NCBI GenBank assembly: GCA_964538505.1
Contig: CAZIDY010000004.1
Location: forward strand, 114,627-178,626
Reading direction: 5' to 3'
Length of the DNA: 64,000 nt
Source: Zeimonas sp964538505
GTDB lineage: Bacteria; Pseudomonadota; Gammaproteobacteria; Burkholderiales; Burkholderiaceae_E
Position 1 is the first letter of the stretch; each line of letters starts with the position of its first letter. Of the stretch, positions 18,584 through 27,797 are shown piece by piece. The notes under the pieces were generated by a model that saw nothing but the letters and a program-made list of their open reading frames with translations, was not told the DNA's origin and did not search any database. A program made the position numbers and the translations under genes.

Positions 18584-20512
18584 TCACCGCCCATACAACA
18601 CCTCCGGCAGCCACAGCCCCAGCCCCGGGAACATGTAGAGGATGAAGATCGCGAAGATCTGCAGCCCCATGAACGGCATCATCCCCATGAAGATCTGCCC
18701 CAGCGTGACGTGCGCAGGCGCGACGCCCTTCAGGTAGAAGGCGGACATCGCGACCGGCGGCGACAGGAACGCCGTCTGCAGGTTCAGCGCGACCAGCAGC
18801 CCGAAGAACAACGGGTCGACCTCGAAGTGCGCGATCAGCGGGATGAAGATCGGCATGAAGATGATGATGATCTCCGTCCACTCGAGCGGCCAGCCGAGCA
18901 GGAAGATGATCACCTGCGTGAGCAGCAGGAACTGGATCTTCGACAGGCCGAGCGACAGCACCCAGGTCTCGATCAGCTCCTGACCCCCGAGCAGCGCGAA
19001 GGCTGCCGAGAAGATCGACGAGCCGACGAACAGCCAGCACACCATCGCCGAGGTCTTCGCGGTGAGGTACACCGACTCCTTCATCATGTCGAGATTGAAC
19101 TGCCGGTAGGCGATCGCCAGCAGGACTCCGCCGAAGGCGCCGACCGCCGCCGCCTCGCTCGGCGTCGCCAGGCCGAAGACAATCGACCCGAGCACCGCGA
19201 GAATCAGGATCGCGAGCGGGAAGAACGACGACAGCAGCATGCGGAAGATCTCGAGCCGCGCGAAGCTGAGCATCAGGTAGTAGGCGACGAGCAGCAGCAG
19301 GCCGAGTCCCGCCATCGTCCAGAACCACACCGGGATCTCGGACCAGGGAATGCCTGCCTCGGCGTCGTCAGCGTCAGCGGCCGCCTCGTCGGCAGCGTCC
19401 GCAGCGGTGGCAGCAGCGGTTGTCGCAGTCTCCGCACCGGGCGGCTCGGACAGGCCGGTATCGGCATCCGGCGGCTCTGCGAGCCCGCCGCCGCTCGAAT
19501 CGTCGAAGCTCGAGAAGCTGCCGAGTTGCTCGAGTCCGCTGATGTCGAACTCGACTTTCGGCGCGGTCACCGACTGCCAGCTGAGCGCAATCAGCGCGAG
19601 CACCGTGATCGCCGGCACCAGGGTGATGATCAGCTGGCGCGCGAGCGTCGACATCGGGATGTCAGCATTGCGCGAGCCCTTCATTCCGCGAACGATCGCC
19701 GGCAGCGCGCGATTGCCGAAACGTTCGCGCAGACTCGCCGACGACGCCGGCAAGGCCACCTGCCGATCCTCCTCGGACAGCGGCGGCATCAGGTGCGGCT
19801 TGAGCTTGGCCAGCACGATCACGTAGACGACGTACAGGCCGGCGAGCATCAGCCCGGGAAAGAACGCACCGGCATACAACTGCACGACCGACACGCCCGC
19901 GGTGGCGCCGTAGACGATCAGCAGCACCGATGGCGGAATGAGGATGCCCAGGCACCCGCCCGCGGTGATCGATCCGGCCGAGATCCGTGTGTCGTAGCCG
20001 GCCTTCAACATCGCTGGCAGTGCAAGCAGCCCCATCAGCGTGACGACCGCTCCGACGATGCCCGTGGCCGTGGCGAACACCGCACAGGTAAAGATCGTGG
20101 CGACCGCGAGCGAGCCGGGCAGCCTCGCCATCGCCAGGTGCAGCGACTTGAACAGCCGCTCGATCAGGTTCGCCCGCTCGACGATGTAGCCCATGAACAC
20201 GAACAGCGGCACCGCGATCAGCACGTCGTTCGCCATCACCGCGTAGGTGCGCTGGACCATCAGGTCGAGCGTCTGGCCGATCGCCTCCCCGGTGCTCCCG
20301 GTGCGATCCATGTAGGCGAAGAACGCGAACATCACGCCCATGCCCATCAGCGTGAACGCGGTGGGAAAACCGAGCATGATCGCGACGACGATCAGCGCGA
20401 GCATCAGCAGGCCGAGGTGGCCGGTCGTCAGCGCGTTCCACGGCATGAGCAGCAGCACCGCCAGCAGGACCGCGCCGAGGATCGACAGGCCGAAGATCAG
20501 TTCCTTGCGCAT
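18584..20512 (-). CDS. dctM: TRAP transporter large membrane subunit (DctM), long form
   Basis: 642 residues against about 430 for a typical DctM. The N-terminal half has family motifs LMLALIVVAIMLGFPTAFTL, AVPLFVFMGYIVERANL and GCLGILIPPSVLLIVYG; the C-terminal half has GLATPSEAAAVGAFG, then ILLGWPLEWTEIIIIF-like and PPVAMSAFYLKGVAP segments. Between them is a roughly 200-residue insert with extra membrane helices around a low-complexity Ala/Asp/Glu-rich loop. DctM is the ion-coupled permease of the tripartite system. ATG 20512 gives MRKELIFGL; a GTG at 20521 in the same frame would add three residues. It is separated from dctQ by 11 bases. Confidence 0.87.
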   Translation of the reverse strand: MRKELIFGLSILGAVLLAVLLLMPWNALTTGHLGLLMLALIVVAIMLGFPTAFTLMGMGVMFAFFAYMDRTGSTGEAIGQTLDLMVQRTYAVMANDVLIAVPLFVFMGYIVERANLIERLFKSLHLAMARLPGSLAVATIFTCAVFATATGIVGAVVTLMGLLALPAMLKAGYDTRISAGSITAGGCLGILIPPSVLLIVYGATAGVSVVQLYAGAFFPGLMLAGLYVVYVIVLAKLKPHLMPPLSEEDRQVALPASSASLRERFGNRALPAIVRGMKGSRNADIPMSTLARQLIITLVPAITVLALIALSWQSVTAPKVEFDISGLEQLGSFSSFDDSSGGGLAEPPDADTGLSEPPGAETATTAAATAADAADEAAADADDAEAGIPWSEIPVWFWTMAGLGLLLLVAYYLMLSFARLEIFRMLLSSFFPLAILILAVLGSIVFGLATPSEAAAVGAFGGVLLAIAYRQFNLDMMKESVYLTAKTSAMVCWLFVGSSIFSAAFALLGGQELIETWVLSLGLSKIQFLLLTQVIIFLLGWPLEWTEIIIIFMPIFIPLIAHFEVDPLFFGLLVALNLQTAFLSPPVAMSAFYLKGVAPAHVTLGQIFMGMMPFMGLQIFAIFILYMFPGLGLWLPEVLYGR

Positions 20513-20523
20513 CTCCGGCACCC

Positions 20524-21126
20524 TCAGCGCGATTGCGCGGCGGCCGCGTTCTCGGCCTTGTGCTCGCTGACCATCGCGCGCAGCTTGTCGACGTCGACCT
20601 CCTCGACGTCGTCGAGTCGCTTCGGCCAGGCGCCCGTTTTCAGGCAGACGATGCAGCGCAGGATCTCGATCGCGCCCTGCAGCAGCAGCAGCACGCCCGC
20701 GAGCGGTATCACCGCCTTGAACGGGTAGATCGGCGGTCCGCTCGCCGTGATCGACGAGCGCTCACGGATCGCGAAGGACTCGCCGGCGTACTCGTAGCCC
20801 GCCCAGACCATCGCGACGACGCCGGGGACGAAGAAGACGATATAGAGGATCAGATCGGAGGTCGCCTGCGTGCGCGGCGAGAAGAAGCCGTACAGGATGT
20901 CGCCGCGCACGTGCCCGTTGGCGGCAAGCGTGTACGCGCCGGCCATCATGAACAGCGTGCCGTACAGCATCATCTGCGCATCGAAGGCCCACGGGTGCGG
21001 CGAGTTCAGCGCGTAGCGCGAGAAGACCTCCCAGGTGATCAGCCCGGTGAGTACGACGATGAGCCACGCGAAGAGGTGGCCGATCCGGGTGTTGAACCGA
21101 TCAACGGCCAGGAAAAGCTTTTGCAT
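20524..21126 (-). CDS. dctQ: TRAP transporter small membrane subunit (DctQ)
   Basis: 200 residues with four membrane helices. Conserved features are VLTGLITWEVFSRYALNSPHPW, then FMMAGAYTLAANGHVRGDIL, both typical of DctQ. The C-terminal tail (LDDVEEVDVDKLRAMVSEHK) is charged and cytoplasmic. It associates with DctM to form the permease of the TRAP system. The start MQKLFLAVDRF at 21126 is chosen; the frame continues to 21240 only in Arg-rich codons. It is preceded by a 194-base gap with a strong hairpin at 21233-21264. Confidence 0.87.
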   Translation of the reverse strand: MQKLFLAVDRFNTRIGHLFAWLIVVLTGLITWEVFSRYALNSPHPWAFDAQMMLYGTLFMMAGAYTLAANGHVRGDILYGFFSPRTQATSDLILYIVFFVPGVVAMVWAGYEYAGESFAIRERSSITASGPPIYPFKAVIPLAGVLLLLQGAIEILRCIVCLKTGAWPKRLDDVEEVDVDKLRAMVSEHKAENAAAAQSR

Positions 21127-21232
21127 GATGATCTTGCGTACGGCGAAGTCCCGCCGGCGCACGGCGCGGGCGGGGCGCGAACCGCGAAGGGATCGGAATG
21201 GCCGAAGGGCCCGGCGGGCACGAAGGCGAATC

Positions 21233-21264
21233 GCGTCCACCCGACGCGAGGCGCGGGTGGGCGC
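21233..21264 (-). other. intercistronic stem-loop between dctP and dctQ
   Basis: GCGTCCACCCG (21233-21243) pairs with CGGGTGGGCGC (21254-21264) over 11 positions with one G-T wobble and a 10-base loop. On the minus-strand transcript it lies between the binding-protein gene and the membrane-subunit genes. Such hairpins often stabilise the upstream mRNA or attenuate the downstream part, which would give more DctP than DctQM; that role is inference. Confidence 0.45.
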
Positions 21265-21320
21265 AATTCAATTTCGACAGGCTCCCCGTGCGCAGGGAAC
21301 CATCCGGCGCAGCAGCGGCC

Positions 21321-22442
21321 TCAGCTCTTCTGCTGCTTCGGCCCGAAGTAGTGGTTGTAGGCCATGCGCCGGTTGACGTTCGTGTCGAGGTCCCACTTGA
21401 CCGTGCGCGCCGCGAACTTGCGCTGAGAGTCGAGTATCTCCTTGAACAGCGGATTCTCGGCCGCCATCTTGTCCGCTACCTGATCGTAGACGGTCAGCTG
21501 ATGCGCAAGGATTGCGTCGGGCGTCTTGTAGAACTTCACGCCGTCGTCGCGCTGCATCGCCTCGTAGTCCTTCGAATAGCGGTCGATCGCCTTCCACGAC
21601 ATGTCGGCCGATGCGGCCTCGACGGCGTTGTCGATGATTGCGCGCATCTTCTCGGGCAGCGCATCGAACTTGGTCTTGTTGAACAGGACCTCGAACTGCT
21701 CGGCGTTCTGGTGGTAGCTCTGCAGCATGCAGATCTTGGAGACGTCAGGAAAGCCGAGCACGCGGTCGGAGCTGGCATTGTTGAACTCGGCGCCGTCGAG
21801 CAGCCCGCGGTCGAGCGCCGGGACGATCTCGCCACCGGGCAACGCGTTGACCGCGACACCCATCTGGGTGAATACGTCCACCGCAATGCCTACGGTGCGG
21901 AACTTCAACCCCTTCATATCCTCGGCCCTGGTGACCGGCTTCTTGAACCAGCCGAGCGGCTGCGTCGACATCGGGCCGTAGACGTAGGACTTCACGTTCG
22001 CTCCAACGGCCTGGTACAGCTTCTCGAGAAGTTCCTTGCCGCCGCCGTACTTGTGCCAGGAGAGCAGCATGTTCGCGTCCATGCCGAACGCGGGGCCCGA
22101 GCCCCACAGGGCGAGCGCGTTGTTCTTCCCATAGTGGTAAACGTTCACGCCATGCCCGCCGTCGAGCGTGCCCTTCGAGACAGCGTCGAGCAGGTTGAAC
22201 GCGGGCACCACCGCGCCGGCCGGCAGCACCTCGATCTTCAGATCGCCGCCGGTCATGTCGTTGACCTTCCTGGCGAAATCGAGCGCGTACTCGTGGAAGA
22301 TGTCCTTCGACGGCCACGTGCTCTGCCAGCGCATTGCGATCGGACCCTGCGCCTTCGCGATCATCGGGAACGCGAGCGTCCCGGCACTCGCTGCGGCGGC
22401 TGTGCCGATGAATTTGCGACGGGAGCGGATCTGTTCAGCCAT
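21321..22442 (-). CDS. dctP: TRAP transporter periplasmic substrate-binding protein (DctP)
   Basis: 373 residues. The N-terminus MAEQIRSRRKFIGTAAAASA is a twin-arginine signal (SRRKFIG), so the protein is probably exported folded by Tat. The mature part contains WQSTWPSKDIFHEYALDFARKV, the FKKPVTRAEDMKGLKFRTVG block that is the conserved DctP signature, and ALPGGEIVPALDRGLLDGAE. This sub-type is common for 2-oxo-acid or lactate binders, but the ligand cannot be deduced. The RBS GGAG lies upstream. It is first in the dctPQM-amidase series. Confidence 0.88.
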   Translation of the reverse strand: MAEQIRSRRKFIGTAAAASAGTLAFPMIAKAQGPIAMRWQSTWPSKDIFHEYALDFARKVNDMTGGDLKIEVLPAGAVVPAFNLLDAVSKGTLDGGHGVNVYHYGKNNALALWGSGPAFGMDANMLLSWHKYGGGKELLEKLYQAVGANVKSYVYGPMSTQPLGWFKKPVTRAEDMKGLKFRTVGIAVDVFTQMGVAVNALPGGEIVPALDRGLLDGAEFNNASSDRVLGFPDVSKICMLQSYHQNAEQFEVLFNKTKFDALPEKMRAIIDNAVEAASADMSWKAIDRYSKDYEAMQRDDGVKFYKTPDAILAHQLTVYDQVADKMAAENPLFKEILDSQRKFAARTVKWDLDTNVNRRMAYNHYFGPKQQKS

Positions 22443-22615
22443 GCGTTTTGTCTCCGGAAAGGGAATGGCGACGGTCTGCGTTTCGTTGAGCTTTCGGCGC
22501 AGGCGACGGGCGTCCGCGGCTCGAAGGGCATCAAATCCTAAACACGCAGCCGTCCACTGTCACGCGATGCTTATGTCCGGACCGGGTTATCCCGTAGTGA
22601 CTTTCCGGCCCGTCG

Positions 22616-24046
22616 CTAGAAGAAGCCGACGCTCACCTGGAACAGCTTCTCCACCTTCGGGATCGTGCGCTTGTTGTCGACGAACACGACGACGTGATCG
22701 CCGGAGAGGATCTCCGTGTCGTGATGCGCCATCACGACCTCGAAGCGCGGTGCGTTGCGCCCGCGCACCGGTTCGAGCGACAGCGGCTCGCCGTCGAGCG
22801 AGCGCACGATGGCACCGATCGTCGCGCCGCGCGGCAGGTCGATCTCCTCGATGCGCCGGCCGACGACCTTCGACGACTTCGGGTCGCCGTGCGCGATCAG
22901 CTCGAGCGCCTCGGCGGCGCCGCGGCGCAGCGAATGCACCGAGACCACGTCGCCGCGGCGCACGTGCGTGAGCAGTTGCCCGATCGTCGTCTGCGACGGC
23001 ACGATCGCGATGTCGATCCGGTTGCCCTCGACCAGGTCGGCGTACGCAGGCCGGTTGATCAGCGCGATCGTGCGACGCGCGCCGATGCGACGCGCGAGCA
23101 TGCACGACATGATGTTGTTCTCGTCGTCGGAGGTGAGCGCGACGAAGAGATCCATCTCGGCGACGCCCTCCTCGGCGAGCAGCGTCTCGTCGGTGGAGTC
23201 GCCGTGCAGGATCAGCGTGGCCGTCGGCAGTTGCGCGGCCAGGTAGTTGCAGCGCGCGCGGTCGCGCTCGATCACCTTCACCTGATAGTCGGTGCCGAGT
23301 CGCCGCGCGAGACGCAGCCCGATGTTCCCGCCGCCGGCGATCATCACGCGGCGCACGGGCTCGTCGCTGCGTCGAAGGTCGGCGAGCGCGGTGCGGATGT
23401 GCTTCGATGCTGCGAGCACGAACACTTCGTCGCCGGGCTCGATCTTCGTGTCGCCATCGGGACGGATCGAGCGGTCGTTGCGGAAAATCGCGACGATCCG
23501 CATGTCGATGTCCGGATGCGTTGCCCGCAGGTCGCGGATCGGCCGCGAGACGAGCGGGCCGCCCGAGTACGCCCGCAAGGCGATCAGGCTCACGCGCCCG
23601 CCGGCGAACTCGAGCACCTGCAGGGCGCCGGGGAACTCGATCAGCTTCGAGATGTAGTCGGTGACCGTCTGCTCGGGGCAGATCAGGTAGTCGACGTAGA
23701 AGCCGCCCTCGCCGGTGATGTCGGGGTGATTCTGGAACTCGGGCGCGCGGATGCGCGCGATGCGCGTCGGCACATTGAAGAGCCGAGCGGCGATCTGGCA
23801 GGCGACGAGGTTCGTCTCGTCGCGCGCGGCCGCGGCGATCAGCAGGTCGGCGTCTTCGGCGCCCGCCTGCTTGAGTACCGGCAGATGCGTGCCGTTGCCG
23901 GCGACGGTGCGCAGGTCGAGCTTGTCCTGCAGCTGGCGCAACTGCGCCGGATCGGTATCGATGACGGTGATGTCGTTGCGCTCGGAGACGAGGCTCGCCG
24001 CCACCGACGAGCCGACGCGACCGGCGCCGAGGATGAGGATCTTCAC
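22616..24046 (-). CDS. trkA: Trk potassium uptake regulatory subunit
   Basis: 476 residues made of two RCK modules. Module one starts MKILILGAGRVGSSVAASLV and module two VMIAGGGNIGLRLARRLG, each a Rossmann fold for NAD(H) or nucleotides. RCK-C subdomains follow each (GGRVSLIALRAYSGGPL; GDVVSVHSLRRGAAEALE). TrkA gates TrkH at the cytoplasmic membrane. It sits at the end of the def-to-ntrX series, 36 bases after the ntrX-type gene. The 173-base gap between its stop and the dctP start holds no gene. In related genomes trkH normally follows immediately; here it is displaced by a transporter/amidase block. Confidence 0.94.
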   Translation of the reverse strand: MKILILGAGRVGSSVAASLVSERNDITVIDTDPAQLRQLQDKLDLRTVAGNGTHLPVLKQAGAEDADLLIAAAARDETNLVACQIAARLFNVPTRIARIRAPEFQNHPDITGEGGFYVDYLICPEQTVTDYISKLIEFPGALQVLEFAGGRVSLIALRAYSGGPLVSRPIRDLRATHPDIDMRIVAIFRNDRSIRPDGDTKIEPGDEVFVLAASKHIRTALADLRRSDEPVRRVMIAGGGNIGLRLARRLGTDYQVKVIERDRARCNYLAAQLPTATLILHGDSTDETLLAEEGVAEMDLFVALTSDDENNIMSCMLARRIGARRTIALINRPAYADLVEGNRIDIAIVPSQTTIGQLLTHVRRGDVVSVHSLRRGAAEALELIAHGDPKSSKVVGRRIEEIDLPRGATIGAIVRSLDGEPLSLEPVRGRNAPRFEVVMAHHDTEILSGDHVVVFVDNKRTIPKVEKLFQVSVGFF

Positions 24047-24082
24047 GCGTGCACGCGCATGAGGCGCCGCGTGGCAGGTGCT

Positions 24083-24910
24083 CTACGAGCCCTGCTTGCG
24101 ATAGGCGCCGCGCGACAGGTCGATGCCGAGCTGCTTGAGCTTTCGGTACAGGTGCGTGCGTTCGAGGCCGGTGCGCTCGGCCACGCGCGTCATGCTGCCG
24201 TGCTCGCGCGTGAGGTGATGCTCGAAATACGCGCGCTCGAAGGAGTCGCGCGCCTCGCGCAACGGAAGATCGAGCGGAAGCTCGCGCAGCGCGACGTGCC
24301 CGGGCGTTGCGCCGGCCGGAGCCGCGACGTCGACGACGCCGGCGTGCCCGCCCGGATGCGCCGCTCCGTAGGCCACTCCATCGACCGTGCCGCCGGCCGG
24401 AGCGGGATGCACGAGTGTCATCGACGGCTGCGGATGACCGCCGGGCGCGACCACGCCGATGCGCGCGCTCGTCTGGTAGGCGGTCGATACGGTGCGCATC
24501 TGCGCGGCGACCGACCCCGGCGCCGCTCCCCGGGCATCGTTGCCGCGGCCGCGTTGCAGCCCGGTTTCGACGGCCTTCAGCAGCTTCTGCAGCGTGATCG
24601 GCTTCTCGAGGAAATCGAGCGCGCCGATGCGTGTAGCCTCCACCGCGGTGTCGATCGTGGCATGGCCCGACATCATGATGACCGGCATCGTGAGCTTGCC
24701 GCAGCTCGCCCATTCCTTCAGTAACGTGACGCCGTCGGTGTCCGGCATCCAGATGTCAAGCAGCACGAGATCGACCGGGTTCTCTTCGCGTGCCTGGCGC
24801 GCCTGCTGCGCGCTTTCGGCCAATAACACCGAGTGACCTTCGTCGCCGAGAATCTCGGAGAGCAGCTCCCGGATTCCGATCTCGTCATCGACAACCAGTA
24901 TTTCTGCCAT
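24083..24910 (-). CDS. NtrX-like response regulator lacking the AAA+ domain
   Basis: 275 residues. An N-terminal receiver domain (about 1-118) has acidic residues in LVVDDE, the phospho-acceptor Asp52 in VLLDIWMPDTDG and Lys103 in FLEKPI. A Gly/Ala/Pro-rich linker (about 120-195) follows. The C-terminal Fis-type helix-turn-helix (about 225-268) reads RVAERTGLERTHLYRKLKQLG. The sigma-54-interacting AAA+ domain between them in canonical NtrX is absent, so it should bind DNA but cannot drive sigma-54 open-complex formation. It is 14 bases downstream of the NtrY-like kinase and is its obvious partner. Confidence 0.87.
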   Translation of the reverse strand: MAEILVVDDEIGIRELLSEILGDEGHSVLLAESAQQARQAREENPVDLVLLDIWMPDTDGVTLLKEWASCGKLTMPVIMMSGHATIDTAVEATRIGALDFLEKPITLQKLLKAVETGLQRGRGNDARGAAPGSVAAQMRTVSTAYQTSARIGVVAPGGHPQPSMTLVHPAPAGGTVDGVAYGAAHPGGHAGVVDVAAPAGATPGHVALRELPLDLPLREARDSFERAYFEHHLTREHGSMTRVAERTGLERTHLYRKLKQLGIDLSRGAYRKQGS

Positions 24911-24924
24911 TGGTGCCGTCTACT

Positions 24925-27261
24925 CTATCCGTTCAGTGTTGCGACCAAGCGACGATTGTCCTCGTTTTTGGCCAGTTTCGTAAATAGCACGGAAATCTGC
25001 GCGCCGGCCGGCTTGCCGGAAGACGATTCGCCCCAGTTCGCAACGTCGATTCGCGCACCGTGCTCGTCGATGATCTTCTTGACGATGGCAAGGCCGAGCC
25101 CCGTACCGCGCGGCTTGTTCGTCACGTAAGGCTCGAAGACGCGAGACAGCGCGCTCGACGAGAAACCGCCTCCGTTGTCGCGCACGAGAAGGCGCACGGC
25201 GACGTCGCCGTCGGGCAGCGCGACCCGTTCGGTGAGCAGCTCCACGTCGGGATGCTCGACGTGCTCGGTTGCCTCGACGGCGTTCTTGATCAGGTTGTGG
25301 ATCACCTGCCGAAGCTGCGTCTGGTCGCCGAGCACCTGCGGCAGCGCCGGCGCCAGTCGCAGGCGGATCGCGACGCGGCCGCCCGCCGCCGTGTACAACC
25401 GCAGCACGTCGTCGATCAGCTCGTTCAGGTCGAGCGGCGCGAGCTGCGCGGCGGGCAGGCGCGCATAGTCGCGAAACTCGTCGACCATGCGCTTGAGCGC
25501 GGCTACCTGGTTGACGATCGTCTGCGAGTTCTTCGCGAGCAGCTCGGCCTCGGGTGGCGGGAGCTTGTCGGCGAGCTTGCGCTGCGTGCGCTCGGCGGCG
25601 AGCTGAATCGGCGTCAGCGGGTTCTTGATCTCGTGCGCGAGCCGGCGGGCGACCTCGGCCCACGCGACCGCGCGCTGCGCCGAGATCACTTCGCTGATGT
25701 CATCGAAGACAACCACGTATCCGACGCGCCGCTCGGGCAGGATCGAACCGCGCGCGAAAATCGTCTGGTCGGAGTTGGCGCCGGGCAGGCTCGGCGCATT
25801 TGGCGCACTCGCCCCCGGAGCGCCCGGGGCATCGGCAACGGTGGACGACGGCGCGATGATCTGCGGCAGCACGAACTGGCGCTGCCAGCTCGCGGCGCCG
25901 GCGCCGGCCTGCTCGTTGAAGGCCGAACGGATGGCCGGCGCGAGCGTCGCGAGTCGCGGTACGTCGCCGATCGGCTTGTCGAGATGCTCGAGCAGCGGGA
26001 GCCCGAGGATGCGCTCGGCGCCGGCGTTGGCGAGCGTGAGCCGAAAATCCGAATCGAGCACGAGCACGCCCGCCGTCAGGTTCGCGAGCACGCTCTCGAG
26101 ACGCGCGTTCACGCGCTCGAGCTCGCGCTGGTTGCGCTCGACCTGCATGCGCGCGTCCTCGAGCTGTCGCGTCATCAGGTTGAACGACTGCGTGAGCACG
26201 CCGAGCTCGTCGCGGCCGCTGTAGTCCTTGACAGGCCGGTAGTCGCCTTCGGCGACGGCGCGCGTACCGGCCGCGAGCATCGACAACGGCCCGGTGAGCC
26301 AGCCCGACAGCAGGAACGAAGCAGCCACCGCCGAGAACACCGTGAGCAGGAAGATCAGCGTCAGCGTGATCCGGAAGATGCGCGCGAGCCCTTCGCGCGA
26401 CAGTGACAGCTGCTGGAAGTCGCGCCGACCCTGCTCGACCGCCTCGGCGTTCTCCGACAGCGCGCTCGGCACCGGCTGGACGAGCTGCAGGTAACGATGC
26501 CCGTCGGGCAGCTGCGCCGACGTGTCGATCGCGACCATGACGCGCATCTTGAGCTGCCCGTCGTCGCCAGCCGGCTCCACCGCCGCGTACTGGCGCGTGA
26601 GCCGCACCTGGCGCATCGCGCCCGGCGGCGGCAGGTCGGGCACGAGCCCTGCGAAACGGCTGCCGCTCGTCGTGATGATGCGTCCGGTGCCAGAGGCGAT
26701 CATCGCGTCGGTGACGCCCAGTTGCTCGCTGCGACGGTTCAGCGTATCGGCCCAGCCGGCGCGCGGCGAGTCCGCGAGCTCGACCGCTACGCTGCGTGCC
26801 TTCTGCGTGAGGTCGGATAGCAGCGAGTCGAGCGCGGTGCGCCCGAGCGTCAACCCCGACTCGAGTCCGCGCTCGACCGGCACGGCGAACCACGAGTCGA
26901 TCGAGCGACCGACGAACTGCACCGAGACGAGGTAGATCAGCGCGACCGGCAGCACGGTCATCAGCGTGAACGACGCGGCCATGCGCGCCATCAGCCGCGT
27001 GCCGAAGAGCCCGCGGCGGTAGCGCACGACGAGCCTGCGCAGCAGCTCGAGCACGAGCAGCAGCAGGCCCACCGCCAGCCCGACGGTGAGCCACAGCAGC
27101 ATCGGGTACTGGCTCTCGAAAAGCTCGGTGTTCGCGCTCGCCACCGCCAGCAGCAGCAGCAGGATGACCGCGAGCACCACCGAGCCGATCAGCGCGAAGC
27201 GCAGCAGTCGACCGACCGCACGCTTCTCCGGATCTACGGCCTGAACTCGAAATGCTTCCAT
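24925..27261 (-). CDS. NtrY-like membrane sensor histidine kinase
   Basis: 778 residues. Order of parts: two N-terminal membrane helices, a further pair flanking a periplasmic sensor region (after VALIYLVSVQFVGRSIDSWF), a HAMP segment near AAGTRAVAEGDYRPVKDYSG, a PAS domain starting near LESVLANLTAGVLVLD with a Pro/Ala-rich insert, then the HisKA motif RRLAHEIKNPLTPIQLAAE with phospho-acceptor His543. The HATPase has QVIHNLIKNAVEA and RGTGLGLAIVKKIIDEHGA. The start MEAFRVQAVD at 27261 is chosen; the upstream open frame is antisense-like. It overlaps the DUF4390 gene by 28 bases, so it is coupled in the def-to-trkA operon. Confidence 0.88.
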   Translation of the reverse strand: MEAFRVQAVDPEKRAVGRLLRFALIGSVVLAVILLLLLAVASANTELFESQYPMLLWLTVGLAVGLLLLVLELLRRLVVRYRRGLFGTRLMARMAASFTLMTVLPVALIYLVSVQFVGRSIDSWFAVPVERGLESGLTLGRTALDSLLSDLTQKARSVAVELADSPRAGWADTLNRRSEQLGVTDAMIASGTGRIITTSGSRFAGLVPDLPPPGAMRQVRLTRQYAAVEPAGDDGQLKMRVMVAIDTSAQLPDGHRYLQLVQPVPSALSENAEAVEQGRRDFQQLSLSREGLARIFRITLTLIFLLTVFSAVAASFLLSGWLTGPLSMLAAGTRAVAEGDYRPVKDYSGRDELGVLTQSFNLMTRQLEDARMQVERNQRELERVNARLESVLANLTAGVLVLDSDFRLTLANAGAERILGLPLLEHLDKPIGDVPRLATLAPAIRSAFNEQAGAGAASWQRQFVLPQIIAPSSTVADAPGAPGASAPNAPSLPGANSDQTIFARGSILPERRVGYVVVFDDISEVISAQRAVAWAEVARRLAHEIKNPLTPIQLAAERTQRKLADKLPPPEAELLAKNSQTIVNQVAALKRMVDEFRDYARLPAAQLAPLDLNELIDDVLRLYTAAGGRVAIRLRLAPALPQVLGDQTQLRQVIHNLIKNAVEATEHVEHPDVELLTERVALPDGDVAVRLLVRDNGGGFSSSALSRVFEPYVTNKPRGTGLGLAIVKKIIDEHGARIDVANWGESSSGKPAGAQISVLFTKLAKNEDNRRLVATLNG

Positions 27262-27797
27262 TCGGACTGCGGGTTCCAGTCGCGATCGGTGATCGCATTC
27301 ACCTGGAACGGCTTCGGCAGTTGCGCTGCGTCGAGTCGCAAGCGTACCCGAGCCTCGTAACGGGTTCCCGGCTCGACGCTCGACGCGTTGAACACGCGCC
27401 AGTGCCGCACCCGGCTCATCGCCTCGGTGGCGTCGCCCAGCGTGTCCCAGGTCTGCGTCAGGCCGTCGAAATTCAGCCGGTACTGGCGCGTGAGCGCGTG
27501 ATAGGCGAGCCGGTAGACGATCGAGCGCTCGGCGATAGTCTCGTCGGTCCACCACCAGCGCGGGCGGATCAGCTCGAACTCGAGAACGAAGTACAGCGGC
27601 ACGCCGCGGCGGACCGCCTCTTCGAGCGAGCGCGTCAACGGCACCTCGAACTCGCCCGACAGCATCCAGCTGTCGCCGGCGCCGTCGAGCTCGAGTCGCG
27701 GGCGCGTGAAGGCCGGATCATCGGTGGCGAGCGCTGCCGGGACCTGTCCGCACAGCGTGGCCACCAGCACCAGCGCCAGGGCGAGACGGGCGATCAA
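27234..27797 (-). CDS. DUF4390 family exported protein
   Basis: 187 residues. The N-terminus IARLALALVLVATLCGQVPAA is a Sec signal peptide. The mature domain includes LEEAVRRGVPLYFVLEFEL, RPRWWWTDETIAERSIVYRL and a terminal ITDRDWNPQSEWKHFEF, a pattern I associate with DUF4390 proteins encoded between rsmB and ntrY in betaproteobacteria. Function unknown; the location suggests a periplasmic part of the NtrYX signalling unit, which is inference. The start is TTG at 27797, overlapping the TGA stop of rsmB in TTGA. Confidence 0.8.
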   Translation of the reverse strand: MIARLALALVLVATLCGQVPAALATDDPAFTRPRLELDGAGDSWMLSGEFEVPLTRSLEEAVRRGVPLYFVLEFELIRPRWWWTDETIAERSIVYRLAYHALTRQYRLNFDGLTQTWDTLGDATEAMSRVRHWRVFNASSVEPGTRYEARVRLRLDAAQLPKPFQVNAITDRDWNPQSEWKHFEFRP

